A stretch of DNA of 40,116 bases from REEB509 sp044370335 (GTDB lineage: Bacteria > Pseudomonadota > Alphaproteobacteria > Caulobacterales > Aquidulcibacteraceae): the NCBI GenBank assembly GCA_044370335.1, contig JBILVS010000011.1, forward strand, positions 1 through 40,116. The letters are read 5' to 3'. Below are positions 1 to 8,429 of this stretch, one piece after another. The stretch's first letter is position 1. Every line of letters begins with the position of its first letter. Position numbers and translations under genes: made by a program. The notes beneath the pieces were generated by a model, which had not been told where the DNA came from, ran no database searches, and saw nothing but the letters and a program-made list of their open reading frames with translations.

Positions 1-188
1 TGCATGCGGCCTACGTGATGGCCTTGGTCTTCCACTGGGGCACGCCCGACGACCGCATGTGGATCGCCATCGCCGCTTATGCCGCCTACGTCGTCAACGC
101 CGCCCAGTTCCTTTGGAAGCTCCGCGAGGCCCGCCTTGAGGCCAAGACCGAGAGCAACCCGACCCAGGCCCTGGGGCGCGCTGCATGA
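1..188 (+). CDS. bchF: 2-vinyl bacteriochlorophyllide hydratase BchF, C-terminal fragment
   Basis: The reading frame is open from base 3 and stops with TGA at 186-188; the 5' part lies outside the window. About 61 residues are visible. They contain a hydrophobic membrane stretch (AYVMALVFHWGTP, then IAIAAYAAYVVNAAQFLWKL) and a short charged tail, which fits the C-terminus of BchF. BchF is known to hydrate the 3-vinyl group of (bacterio)chlorophyllide to 3-hydroxyethyl, the step that BchC later oxidises to acetyl. The stop overlaps the bchN start as ATGA, so the two genes are probably translationally coupled. The bchF-bchN-bchB-bchH-bchL-bchM order is standard in purple bacteria and supports the call more than the short fragment does. 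Confidence 0.88.
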   Translation, partial: HAAYVMALVFHWGTPDDRMWIAIAAYAAYVVNAAQFLWKLREARLEAKTESNPTQALGRAA

Positions 189-1486
189 GCGACGGCGGCG
201 GTTTTGCTCCCCTCACGCCCGCCGGCGCTCTGCGGGATAGGCCCGATCCTGGCGAGATCCTGCGCGAACGCGGCCAGCGCGAAGTCTTCTGCGGACTGAC
301 CGGAATCGTCTGGCTGCACCGCAAGATCCAAGACGCCTTCTTCCTCGTTGTCGGCTCCCGCACCTGCGCCCACCTGATCCAATCCGCCGCCGGCGTGATG
401 GTCTTTGCAGAGCCGCGCTTCGCGACCGCCATCATGGAGGAGCGCGATCTCGCGGGCCTCGCCGACGCCAACGAAGAGCTGGATCGCATCGTCGATCGCC
501 TCCTCTCCCGCAGGCCGGACATCAAATTATTGTTCCTTGTCGGCTCCTGCCCTTCTGAAGTGATCAAGCTCGATCTCTCCCGCGCCGCATCGCGCCTCAA
601 CGCGCGCCACAGCCCGAACGTCCGGATCCTGAACTATTCCGGCAGCGGGATCGAAACCACCTTCACTCAGGGCGAAGACGCCTGCCTCGCAAGCCTCGTC
701 CCCGAAGCGCCGGTCTCGGACGAAAGAGCCCCGGAGCTTCTCGTCGTCGGCGCCCTTCCCGATATCGTCGAGGATCAGTTCCAGCGCCTCTTTGCCCAGA
801 TGGGCCTTGAGCGGGTCGCCTTCTTCCCGCCCCGCCGCGCCCGCGCGATCCCCGCCATCGGGCCGAACACGCGCTTTCTGCTGGCTCAACCGTTCCTCAC
901 CGATACCGTCCGCGCCCTTGAGGCTCGCAGCGCCACCCGGCTCCCAGCCCAGTTCCCCTTCGGCGCCGAAGGGACGACCCAGTGGTTGTCCGCCGCCGCC
1001 AAAGCGTTCGGCGTCAGCCCGAGGCGCTTTGATGAAGCCATTGGCCCCGCCCGCGCTCGGGCCCAACGCGCCTTGGAGCCTTTACGGGCTGAACTCGACG
1101 GTAAGTCGATTTTCTTCTTCCCTGATTCCCAGCTTGAGCCCTGCTTGGCCCGCTTTCTCTCCCAAGAACTGGGAATGCGGCCTCTCGAAGTCGGCTCGCC
1201 CTACCTGAACCAGGAACTGCTGGCGCCGGATCTCGCCGCCCTCCCTCCTGGAACACGCCTGAGCGAAGGCCAAGACGTCGATCGCCAGCTCGATCGCTGC
1301 CGCGCCCAGAAGCCCGATCTCGTGGTCTGCGGCCTGGGCCTCGCCAACCCCCTCGAGCGCGAAGGCATGGCGACGAAATGGTCGATCGAACTCGTGTTCT
1401 CCCCCGTCCATGGCTTCGACTGCGCCGCCGACCTCGCCAACCTTTTCGCCCGGCCCCTGCGCCGGCGCGCCGGCCTGAAGGTGTAG
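185..1486 (+). CDS. bchN: Dark-operative protochlorophyllide reductase subunit N
   Basis: The 433-residue product is the NifD-like subunit of dark-operative protochlorophyllide oxidoreductase, which reduces the C17=C18 bond of protochlorophyllide without light. Cys36 (REVFCGLTG), Cys61 (GSRTCAH) and Cys122 (VGSCPSEVI) match the three cysteines that hold the [4Fe-4S] NB-cluster in characterised BchN; the fourth ligand is an aspartate of BchB. Length is typical. The ATG at 185 overlaps the bchF stop. bchB follows after 4 bp. BchL, the electron donor, is encoded further down the same operon. All catalytic features appear intact. Confidence 0.97.
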   Translation: MSDGGGFAPLTPAGALRDRPDPGEILRERGQREVFCGLTGIVWLHRKIQDAFFLVVGSRTCAHLIQSAAGVMVFAEPRFATAIMEERDLAGLADANEELDRIVDRLLSRRPDIKLLFLVGSCPSEVIKLDLSRAASRLNARHSPNVRILNYSGSGIETTFTQGEDACLASLVPEAPVSDERAPELLVVGALPDIVEDQFQRLFAQMGLERVAFFPPRRARAIPAIGPNTRFLLAQPFLTDTVRALEARSATRLPAQFPFGAEGTTQWLSAAAKAFGVSPRRFDEAIGPARARAQRALEPLRAELDGKSIFFFPDSQLEPCLARFLSQELGMRPLEVGSPYLNQELLAPDLAALPPGTRLSEGQDVDRQLDRCRAQKPDLVVCGLGLANPLEREGMATKWSIELVFSPVHGFDCAADLANLFARPLRRRAGLKV

Positions 1487-1490
1487 CCCG

Positions 1491-3056
1491 ATGCAGCTGA
1501 CGGTTTGGACCTATGAAGGACCACCGCATGTGGGCGCGATGCGCATCGCCACCGCAATGCAGGGCGTGCATTTCGTTCTTCACGCCCCCCAGGGCGACAC
1601 CTACGCGGATCTGCTCTTCACCATGATCGAGCGGCGCGACGCCCGCCCCCCCGTCACCTACACGACGTTTCAGGCCCGCGACCTCGGCTCCGACACCGCC
1701 GCTTTGTTCAAGACCGCCGTCGCTGACGCCTACGACCGGTTCAAGCCCCAGTGCATGATTGTCGGCGCCTCCTGCACTGCCGAGCTCATCCAGGACGATC
1801 CCGGGGGCCTTGCCCAGGCGCTTGCGCTGCCCATTCCGGTTCTGCCCTTGGAACTGCCCTCCTACCAAAAAAAGGAGAACTGGGGCGCCGCTGAGACCTT
1901 CTATCAGATCGTCCGGGCCCTCGCGAAAAGCCCCGGGCGACAGCGGGTCGAGGGCGCGCGGCCCACATGCAATCTCTTGGGGCCGACAGCTCTCGGCTTC
2001 CGCCACCGCGACGACGTCATCGAAATCACCCGCCTGCTCCATGAACTGGGCGTGGCCGTGAACGTGACCGCGCCCTTGAACGCCTCCCCCGCCGATATCG
2101 CCCGTCTTCCCGACGCGGACTTCAACGTTCTGCTCTACCCCGAGATCGGCGATCAGGCCGCCCGCTGGCTTGAAAAAACCCACGGCCAGCCCTGTATCCG
2201 GACTGTGCCCATCGGCCACGCCGCCACCCGCGCCTTTATCGCCGAAGTGGCCGAACTCACGGGCCTTGATCCCGCTCCGCTTCTCGCCGAAGGCCGGTCT
2301 CGCCTCCCCTGGTGGTCCCGCTCGGTCGACTCCACCTACCTGACCGGCAAGCGCGTCTTCATCTTCGGAGACGCAACCCACGCCATCGCGATGGCCCGCG
2401 TCGCCCGCGACGAGCTGGGCTTCGAAGTCGTGGGCCTTGGCTGCTACAACCGCGAATACGCCCGCGAGGTCCGCGCCGCAGCGACCGCCTATGGCCTCGA
2501 AGCCCTGATCACCGACGATTATCTTGCCGTTGAGGAAGCAATCGAACAGCTCCAGCCTGAGCTTGTCCTCGGCACCCAGATGGAGCGCCACATCGCCAAG
2601 CGTTTGGGCGTGCCCTGTGCGGTGATCTCCGCCCCTGTCCACGTCCAGGACTTTCCCGCCCGCTATGCTCCGGTCATGGGCTTTGAAGGCGCCAACGTTC
2701 TCTTCGACACCCTGGTCCACCCCCTCGTGATGGGCCTGGAGGAGCATCTGCTTGCGATGTTCCGCGACGATTTTGAGTTCCATGACGCCGCGGGGCCCTC
2801 CCACCTTCACGGCGCCGGCGCGGGCGCGACGAAAGCCCCGGCCGTTCATGACCGGCAGCCCGCCCCCGCTCCTGTCCATCAAGCACACCCCACAGCCCCG
2901 CAATGGAGCCCTGAAGCCCAAGCAGAACTCATGAAGATCCCGTTCTTTGTGCGCGGCAAAGCGCGGCGGAACACCGAGCTGTTTGCCGTCGAGCGGGGCC
3001 TGCCTGTCATCGGCGTAGAGGTCCTTTACGATGCCAAGAGCCACTTCTCCCGCTGA
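1491..3056 (+). CDS. bchB: Dark-operative protochlorophyllide reductase subunit B
   Basis: The 521-residue product begins MQLTVWTYEGPPHVGAMRIA, a near-invariant BchB start. Asp36 (in APQGDTYADL) is at the position of the unusual aspartate ligand of the NB-cluster known from BchB structures. BchB is NifK-like and pairs with BchN as an N2B2 core. The C-terminal segment (about residues 470-521, MKIPFFVRGKARRNTE onward) matches the conserved light-independent reductase tail; between it and the core is a Pro/Ala/His-rich linker (about 440-470). A GAAGGTG sequence before 1491 serves as ribosome binding site. The last 26 bp overlap the proposed bchH start. Confidence 0.97.
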   Translation: MQLTVWTYEGPPHVGAMRIATAMQGVHFVLHAPQGDTYADLLFTMIERRDARPPVTYTTFQARDLGSDTAALFKTAVADAYDRFKPQCMIVGASCTAELIQDDPGGLAQALALPIPVLPLELPSYQKKENWGAAETFYQIVRALAKSPGRQRVEGARPTCNLLGPTALGFRHRDDVIEITRLLHELGVAVNVTAPLNASPADIARLPDADFNVLLYPEIGDQAARWLEKTHGQPCIRTVPIGHAATRAFIAEVAELTGLDPAPLLAEGRSRLPWWSRSVDSTYLTGKRVFIFGDATHAIAMARVARDELGFEVVGLGCYNREYAREVRAAATAYGLEALITDDYLAVEEAIEQLQPELVLGTQMERHIAKRLGVPCAVISAPVHVQDFPARYAPVMGFEGANVLFDTLVHPLVMGLEEHLLAMFRDDFEFHDAAGPSHLHGAGAGATKAPAVHDRQPAPAPVHQAHPTAPQWSPEAQAELMKIPFFVRGKARRNTELFAVERGLPVIGVEVLYDAKSHFSR

Positions 3057-6000
3057 CGCTGGCTTCCGCGCGCGGGCAGCGCCGGTGAACGTGGTGATCA
3101 TCACGCTCGATGGTCACCTGCGGGGCCTTGTCGAACGCGCGCAAGCCGTCTTTGACCGTGACAATCCGGGCGTGTCGCTGCGCCTGCATGCAGCGACAAG
3201 CTGGGCCGATGACCCGTCAGCGCTCAAGGCCTGTCTGACCGACATCGCCAAAGGCGACGTTATTCTCTGCACGATGCTCTTCATGGAGGACCACATCCAG
3301 TCGGTCCTCCCCGCGCTGGAGGCGCGCCGGCCGCACTGCGACGCCATGGTGGCGCTGTTGTCCGCGGGCGAGGTCGTCAAGCTGACCAAGCTCGGGGATT
3401 TCACGATGGACAAAGGGCCCAAGGGCCCGTTGGCGCTTCTGAAGCGGCTGCGCGGCTCAAAGGCCAAGGCCGGAAGTTCCGGTTCCGGACAAATGGCGAT
3501 GCTGCGCCGCCTGCCGAAAATCCTGCGTTTCATCCCCGGCGGCGCCCAAGACCTGCGCGCCTACTTCCTGGCGATGCAGTACTGGCTGGCCGGCTCAGAA
3601 GCCAACATCGTGGCGATGATCCGGTTTTTGATCAATCGCTATGCTTCGGGCCCTCGCCAGGCTTGGCGCGGCGCTCTCACCGCCGACCCCCCGGTCGAGT
3701 ATCCCGAAATCGGACTTTATCACCCTCGCGCCGCCGGCAAGATCGTCGAGGACGTCGCCGCCCTGCCGCGCCCCAAAGCGCCCAAAGGCACGGTAGGCGT
3801 TCTCGTTCTGCGCTCATACCTCTTGGCCGACGACGCCGCCCATTATGACGGCGTGATCGAGGCCCTGGAAGCCCGCGGTCTATCCGTCGTCCCAGCCTTT
3901 GCGAGCGGCCTCGACGCCCGCTCGGCCATTGAGCGCTACTTCCTTAAAAACGGGACGGTCGCCGTCGACGCCGTCGTGTCGTTGTCCGGCTTCTCCCTTG
4001 TCGGCGGCCCCGCTTACAATGACGCCAAGGCCGCAGAAGAGATTCTCGCCGCGCTCGATGTGCCCTACATCGCCGCCCAACCCCTCGAGTTCCAGACCCT
4101 GCAAACCTGGGGCGCCTCCAGCGCCGGCCTGTCGCCGCTCGAATCCACCATCATGATCGCCATCCCCGAGCTGGACGGCGCCATCGCCCCGACCGTGTTC
4201 GGCGGCCGCTCCGACAGTTCGGGCGCCCCCTGCACCGGCTGCGACCGGCGGTGCCGCTTCCCCGCCGAAGGCGCCACCCCCCGCATGCGGGCCTGCCCCG
4301 AACGCGCAGACCTCCTCGCCGACCGCGTCGCCAAGCTCGTGACCCTGCGCCGCACCGCGAGGTCAGAGCGCAAACTCGCCGTCGTCCTCTTCAACTTCCC
4401 CCCCAATTCCGGAGCCGCGGGCACCGCCGCCTACCTGTCGGTGTTCGCCTCGCTCCTCAACACGCTCCGGGCGCTGAAGACCGCAGGCTATGACGTTGAA
4501 GTTCCCGCCGACGTCGATGCGCTCCGCACCGCCATCCTGCTTGGCAACGCCGAACGCTACGGGACCGACGCCAACGTCCACGCCCGCATCCCGGTCGACG
4601 ATCACGTCCTGCGCGAGCCTCACCTCGGCGCCATCGAAGCGCAATGGGGACCCGCGCCCGGCAAACAGCTCACCGACGGCCGCAGCCTTTTCATCCTCGG
4701 CGCCCAGTTCGGCAACGTGTTCGTCGGCCTTCAACCCGCCTTTGGCATTGAGGGCGACCCCATGCGGTTGCTCTTCGAAAAGGGCTTTGCCCCCACCCAT
4801 GCGTTCGCCGCCTTCTGCCGCTACCTAAGGGACGATTTCGGCGCCCACGCCGTCCTGCAGTTCGGCACCCACGGCGCGATTGAGTTCATGCCCGGCAAGC
4901 AGACCGGCCTGAGCGGCGCCTGCTGGCCAGACCGCCTGATCGGCGATCTGCCGAACTTCTATCTCTATGCCGCCAACAACCCTTCCGAAGGGGCTCTCGC
5001 GCGCCGGCGCTCCGCCGCCACCCTCATCAGCCACATGACCCCCTCAATCCTTCAGGCCGGACTGTATCGCGGCCTGAGCGATCTAAAGGACAGCCTCCGC
5101 CGCTGGGAGCGCAGCGACGATGAAAGCCGGTCCACGCTCAGCGCCCTGATCCTCGCGCAAGCCGAAGCGGTGAACCTCGCCCCAAGCGCCGACGCCTGGG
5201 CGAAAGACCCCGCCATAGCCCTGGCCCGCCTCGCTGAACAGGTCGCAGAACGCGAGACCGCCTTGATCCCTGCAGGCCTGCATGTGGTGGGCGAGGCGCC
5301 CCCGCCGGACGAGCGGGTGGCGCTGCTCTCCGCCATCGCCGACGGCGGCGAGCAACCCGCCCCGGCCAAAGCCGCCATCGAAGCCCTCGTGGCGGGCCAA
5401 TCGCCCAAGACCGCGATCACCCTCAGCGGCCTCAAAGCCACCCCCGCCAACATCGAACGCCTCGAAGCCCTCGCCCGCACCAACGCCCTGTTGGCCAAAG
5501 ATCATGAGCTCAGCGCCATCGTCCATGCGCTTGACGCGGGCTTCATCCGCCCCGCCCCCGGCGGCGATGTGATCCGCGCCCCCGAAGTGCTCCCCACCGG
5601 CCGCAACATCCACGGCTTTGACCCTTTCCGCATGCCGAGCGCCTTCGCCGTCCACGACGGCGCGCTGCAGGCCGAACGCCTTCTGGAGCGCCATCGCCAG
5701 GAAACGGGCGCCTACGCAGAATCGATCGCCATGGTGCTGTGGGGATCGGACAATCTGAAGTCGGAAGGCGCACCCCTCGCACAGGCCATGGCGCTGATGG
5801 GCGCGCGGCCGCGGTTCGACAGCTACGACCGCCTCTGCGGCGCCGAGCTGATCCCCCTCGATCAGCTCCGCCATCCCCGCATTGACGTGGTGATGACCTT
5901 GTCCGGCATCTTCCGCGATCTCCTCGCTTTGCAGACGCGCATGCTCGCCGAAGCCGCCTATCTCGCCGCCTGCGCCGATGAGCCTCTCGAACAGAACTTC

Positions 6001-6789
6001 ATCCGCAAGCACGCCCTCGCCCACGCCGCCGAGCACGGGTGTGATCTTGAAACCGCGGCTTTGCGCGTCTTTTCCAACGCTGACGGCGCTTACGGCTCCA
6101 ACGTCAACCAACTGATCGACGCCGGCTGCTGGACCCACGAAGACGAGCTGGCCGACGCTTACCAAAGCCGCAAATGCTTCGCCTACGGACGAAAAGGCCC
6201 GCCCGTCCGTCAGTCGAACGTGTTGCAGTCGATCCTGAAACACGTCGATTTCGCTTACCAGAACCTCGACTCCGTCGAACTCGGCGTCACCACCATCGAC
6301 CACTATGTCGACAGCCTCGGCGGCATCAGTCGCGCTGTCGCCCGCGCCCGGGGCGCAGGGCCACAAGTCTATATCGGCGACCAGACCCAAGGCCCGGGCA
6401 AGGTTCGCACCCTGGCCGAACAGGTGGCGCTCGAAGCCCACACTCGGACCCTCAATCCCCGCTGGTATGAGGGCCTTCTGAAACATGGCTACGAAGGCGT
6501 CCGCCAGATCGAAAGCCAAGTGACCAACACCATGGGCTGGTCCGCCACCACGGGCCAAGTCGCCCCCTGGATCTACCAGCAGATCAGCGAAACCTACGTG
6601 CTCGACGAGGCGATGCGCCGCCGTCTCGCAAGCCTCAACCCCAAAGCCTCCGCCCGCATGGCCAACCGCCTGCTGGAGGCTCACGCCCGCAATTACTGGA
6701 CCCCGGACGAAGCAACCCTGTCCGCCCTGCAACACGCCAGCGAAGAACTCGAAGACCATCTCGAGGGCGTCGCGATCGTCGCTGCCTGA
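3031..6789 (+). CDS. bchH: Magnesium chelatase subunit H
   Basis: This 1252-residue protein is the large porphyrin-binding subunit of Mg-chelatase, which with BchI and BchD inserts Mg2+ into protoporphyrin IX, the first committed step of bacteriochlorophyll synthesis. It belongs to the CobN/BchH family; the conserved FGTHGAIEFMPGKQTG block is at residues 611-626. The ATG at 3031 lies inside the end of bchB, preceded by GAGGT at suitable spacing. The first about 18 residues are not conserved-looking, so a start near GTG 3085 (just before NVVIITLDGHL) is possible. Cys401, Cys404, Cys408 and Cys422 form a CxxCx3Cx13C cluster that could bind metal. bchI and the start of bchD are at the far end of the window. 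Confidence 0.96.
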   Translation: MPRATSPADAGFRARAAPVNVVIITLDGHLRGLVERAQAVFDRDNPGVSLRLHAATSWADDPSALKACLTDIAKGDVILCTMLFMEDHIQSVLPALEARRPHCDAMVALLSAGEVVKLTKLGDFTMDKGPKGPLALLKRLRGSKAKAGSSGSGQMAMLRRLPKILRFIPGGAQDLRAYFLAMQYWLAGSEANIVAMIRFLINRYASGPRQAWRGALTADPPVEYPEIGLYHPRAAGKIVEDVAALPRPKAPKGTVGVLVLRSYLLADDAAHYDGVIEALEARGLSVVPAFASGLDARSAIERYFLKNGTVAVDAVVSLSGFSLVGGPAYNDAKAAEEILAALDVPYIAAQPLEFQTLQTWGASSAGLSPLESTIMIAIPELDGAIAPTVFGGRSDSSGAPCTGCDRRCRFPAEGATPRMRACPERADLLADRVAKLVTLRRTARSERKLAVVLFNFPPNSGAAGTAAYLSVFASLLNTLRALKTAGYDVEVPADVDALRTAILLGNAERYGTDANVHARIPVDDHVLREPHLGAIEAQWGPAPGKQLTDGRSLFILGAQFGNVFVGLQPAFGIEGDPMRLLFEKGFAPTHAFAAFCRYLRDDFGAHAVLQFGTHGAIEFMPGKQTGLSGACWPDRLIGDLPNFYLYAANNPSEGALARRRSAATLISHMTPSILQAGLYRGLSDLKDSLRRWERSDDESRSTLSALILAQAEAVNLAPSADAWAKDPAIALARLAEQVAERETALIPAGLHVVGEAPPPDERVALLSAIADGGEQPAPAKAAIEALVAGQSPKTAITLSGLKATPANIERLEALARTNALLAKDHELSAIVHALDAGFIRPAPGGDVIRAPEVLPTGRNIHGFDPFRMPSAFAVHDGALQAERLLERHRQETGAYAESIAMVLWGSDNLKSEGAPLAQAMALMGARPRFDSYDRLCGAELIPLDQLRHPRIDVVMTLSGIFRDLLALQTRMLAEAAYLAACADEPLEQNFIRKHALAHAAEHGCDLETAALRVFSNADGAYGSNVNQLIDAGCWTHEDELADAYQSRKCFAYGRKGPPVRQSNVLQSILKHVDFAYQNLDSVELGVTTIDHYVDSLGGISRAVARARGAGPQVYIGDQTQGPGKVRTLAEQVALEAHTRTLNPRWYEGLLKHGYEGVRQIESQVTNTMGWSATTGQVAPWIYQQISETYVLDEAMRRRLASLNPKASARMANRLLEAHARNYWTPDEATLSALQHASEELEDHLEGVAIVAA

Positions 6790-6801
6790 CCGAGTGAGGC
6801 C

Positions 6802-7716
6802 ATGACAATTTTAGACCTCCCCCGCGCCCTTCCCCAAACACCCCGCCACCGCCGTGAAGACGGCGAAGGCAGCGTTCAGGTGCGCCTCGATCCTGATGTC
6901 CGCATCGAAAAGGCCAAGGTCTTCGCCATCTACGGCAAAGGCGGCATCGGCAAGAGCACGACATCCTCCAATCTTTCCGCCGCGTTCTCAAAACTCGGCA
7001 AGCGCGTGCTGCAAATCGGCTGCGATCCCAAGCACGACAGCACCTTCACCCTCACCAAGCGCCTCGTCCCCACCGTGATCGACGTGCTGGAGCAGGTCGA
7101 CTTCCACACCGAAGAGCTGCGCCCAGAAGACTATGTCTATGAGGGCTATAATGGCGTGATGTGCGTGGAAGCCGGCGGCCCGCCCGCAGGCACCGGCTGC
7201 GGCGGCTATGTCGTCGGCCAAACGGTGAAGCTCCTCAAAGAACATCACCTCCTGGAAGACACCGACGTCGTGATCTTCGACGTCCTGGGCGATGTGGTCT
7301 GCGGCGGCTTCGCAGCCCCCCTTCAACACGCCGAGCGCGCTTTGGTCGTCACCGCCAACGACTTTGACTCCATCTTCGCGATGAACCGCATCTTGGCGGC
7401 CATCAAGGCGAAGTCGAAAAACTACGACATCCGCCTGGGCGGCGTGATCGCCAATCGCAGCAAAGACACCGACCAGATCGACCGCTTCAACGCCGCCTGC
7501 GGCCTCGAACGCGTCGCCCACTTCCCCGATCTCGACGTGATCCGCCGCTCGCGGCTCAAAAAATCCACCCTGTTCGAGATGGAGCCGTCGCCTGAACTCG
7601 AGGCCGTGCAGCAGGAATATCTGCGCCTGGCCGCGGCTCTTTGGACCGGCACCAAAGAGCTCTCGGCCGAACCGATGAAGGACCGCGACATCTTCGACTT
7701 CCTGGGTTTTGAGTAG
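6802..7716 (+). CDS. bchL: Dark-operative protochlorophyllide reductase ATP-binding subunit L
   Basis: The 304-residue product is the NifH-like iron protein that passes electrons with ATP hydrolysis to BchNB. The P-loop YGKGGIGKST covers residues 44-53. Cys133 (GTGCGGY) and Cys167 (GDVVCGGF) are the pair that holds the intersubunit [4Fe-4S] cluster of the BchL dimer. The ending DIFDFLGFE is typical of BchL. The first about 35 residues are a variable extension, as in other BchL proteins. The start follows bchH by 12 bp, with GTGAGG as a weak ribosome binding site. It differs clearly from the paralogue BchX in this window. Confidence 0.97.
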   Translation: MTILDLPRALPQTPRHRREDGEGSVQVRLDPDVRIEKAKVFAIYGKGGIGKSTTSSNLSAAFSKLGKRVLQIGCDPKHDSTFTLTKRLVPTVIDVLEQVDFHTEELRPEDYVYEGYNGVMCVEAGGPPAGTGCGGYVVGQTVKLLKEHHLLEDTDVVIFDVLGDVVCGGFAAPLQHAERALVVTANDFDSIFAMNRILAAIKAKSKNYDIRLGGVIANRSKDTDQIDRFNAACGLERVAHFPDLDVIRRSRLKKSTLFEMEPSPELEAVQQEYLRLAAALWTGTKELSAEPMKDRDIFDFLGFE

Positions 7717-7727
7717 GAGCGCCGCCG

Positions 7728-8429
7728 ATGCCTTCGACCGCCTATCTCACCCGGCGCCAAAGCCTTGAGACCTACTTCAACCGCACCGCGGCGAAGACCT
7801 GGGAGCAGCTCACCTCCGATGCGCCGGTGAGCAAGATCCGCCAGACCGTCCGCGAAGGCCGGGATCGGATGCGCGAAACGCTGCTGTCCTGGCTGCCGAA
7901 CGACCTCTCACACAAACGCTTGCTGGATGCCGGCTGCGGCACCGGCGCCTTGGCGATCGCCGCGGCGATGCGCGGCTGTGACGTCACCGCAGTGGACGTC
8001 GCTGAAAGCCTCGTCAAAGTCGCGGCCGTCCGCGCCCCCGCTCTGCTCGGCGGCGGCCGCCTAACCTTCCTGATAGGCGACATGCTCGATCCCGCCCACG
8101 GCGCCTTCGACCACGCCGTCGCGATGGACTCCCTGATCCACTACCAAAGCGCTGATATCATCCGCGCTTTGGCAAGCCTTGCCCCCCGCGTTCGTGGCTC
8201 GATCCTTTTCACAGTCGCCCCCCGCACCCCGGCGCTCACCGCGATGCATGCCGTCGGTCAGTTGTTTCCGCGGTCGGATCGATCCCCCGCCATCGAGCCT
8301 GTGAGCGAAGCCGCGCTGAGACGCGCCATCGCCGCTGAGCCCGCCTTCGCAGACTGGCGCATCGGCCGCATCGAGCGGGTGCAGAGCGGCTTCTACACCT
8401 CCACCGCCATGGAGCTCTGTCGCCGATGA
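7728..8429 (+). CDS. bchM: Magnesium protoporphyrin IX methyltransferase
   Basis: The 233-residue protein is a class I SAM methyltransferase. The SAM-binding glycine loop LLDAGCGTGAL is at residues 65-75. BchM methylates the C13 propionate of Mg-protoporphyrin IX, giving the substrate of AcsF. Length and position after bchL are standard for purple bacteria. An AGGAG ribosome binding site lies 8 bases before the ATG. The TGA stop overlaps the lhaA ATG (ATGA), which indicates coupled translation. No alternative identity is likely, because the neighbours are all Mg-branch genes. Confidence 0.95.
   Translation: MPSTAYLTRRQSLETYFNRTAAKTWEQLTSDAPVSKIRQTVREGRDRMRETLLSWLPNDLSHKRLLDAGCGTGALAIAAAMRGCDVTAVDVAESLVKVAAVRAPALLGGGRLTFLIGDMLDPAHGAFDHAVAMDSLIHYQSADIIRALASLAPRVRGSILFTVAPRTPALTAMHAVGQLFPRSDRSPAIEPVSEAALRRAIAAEPAFADWRIGRIERVQSGFYTSTAMELCRR

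Noticed and set aside
1014..3104. Long minus-strand ORF of 696 codons opposite bchN, bchB and bchH
   Set aside because: It is antisense to well-conserved genes, its product is rich in Gly, Ala and Arg, and it matches no family. Long antisense frames are expected in high-GC coding DNA.
5083..6759. 558-codon minus-strand ORF opposite bchH
   Set aside because: A shadow of bchH in high-GC sequence; no recognisable domain and no promoter or ribosome binding site.
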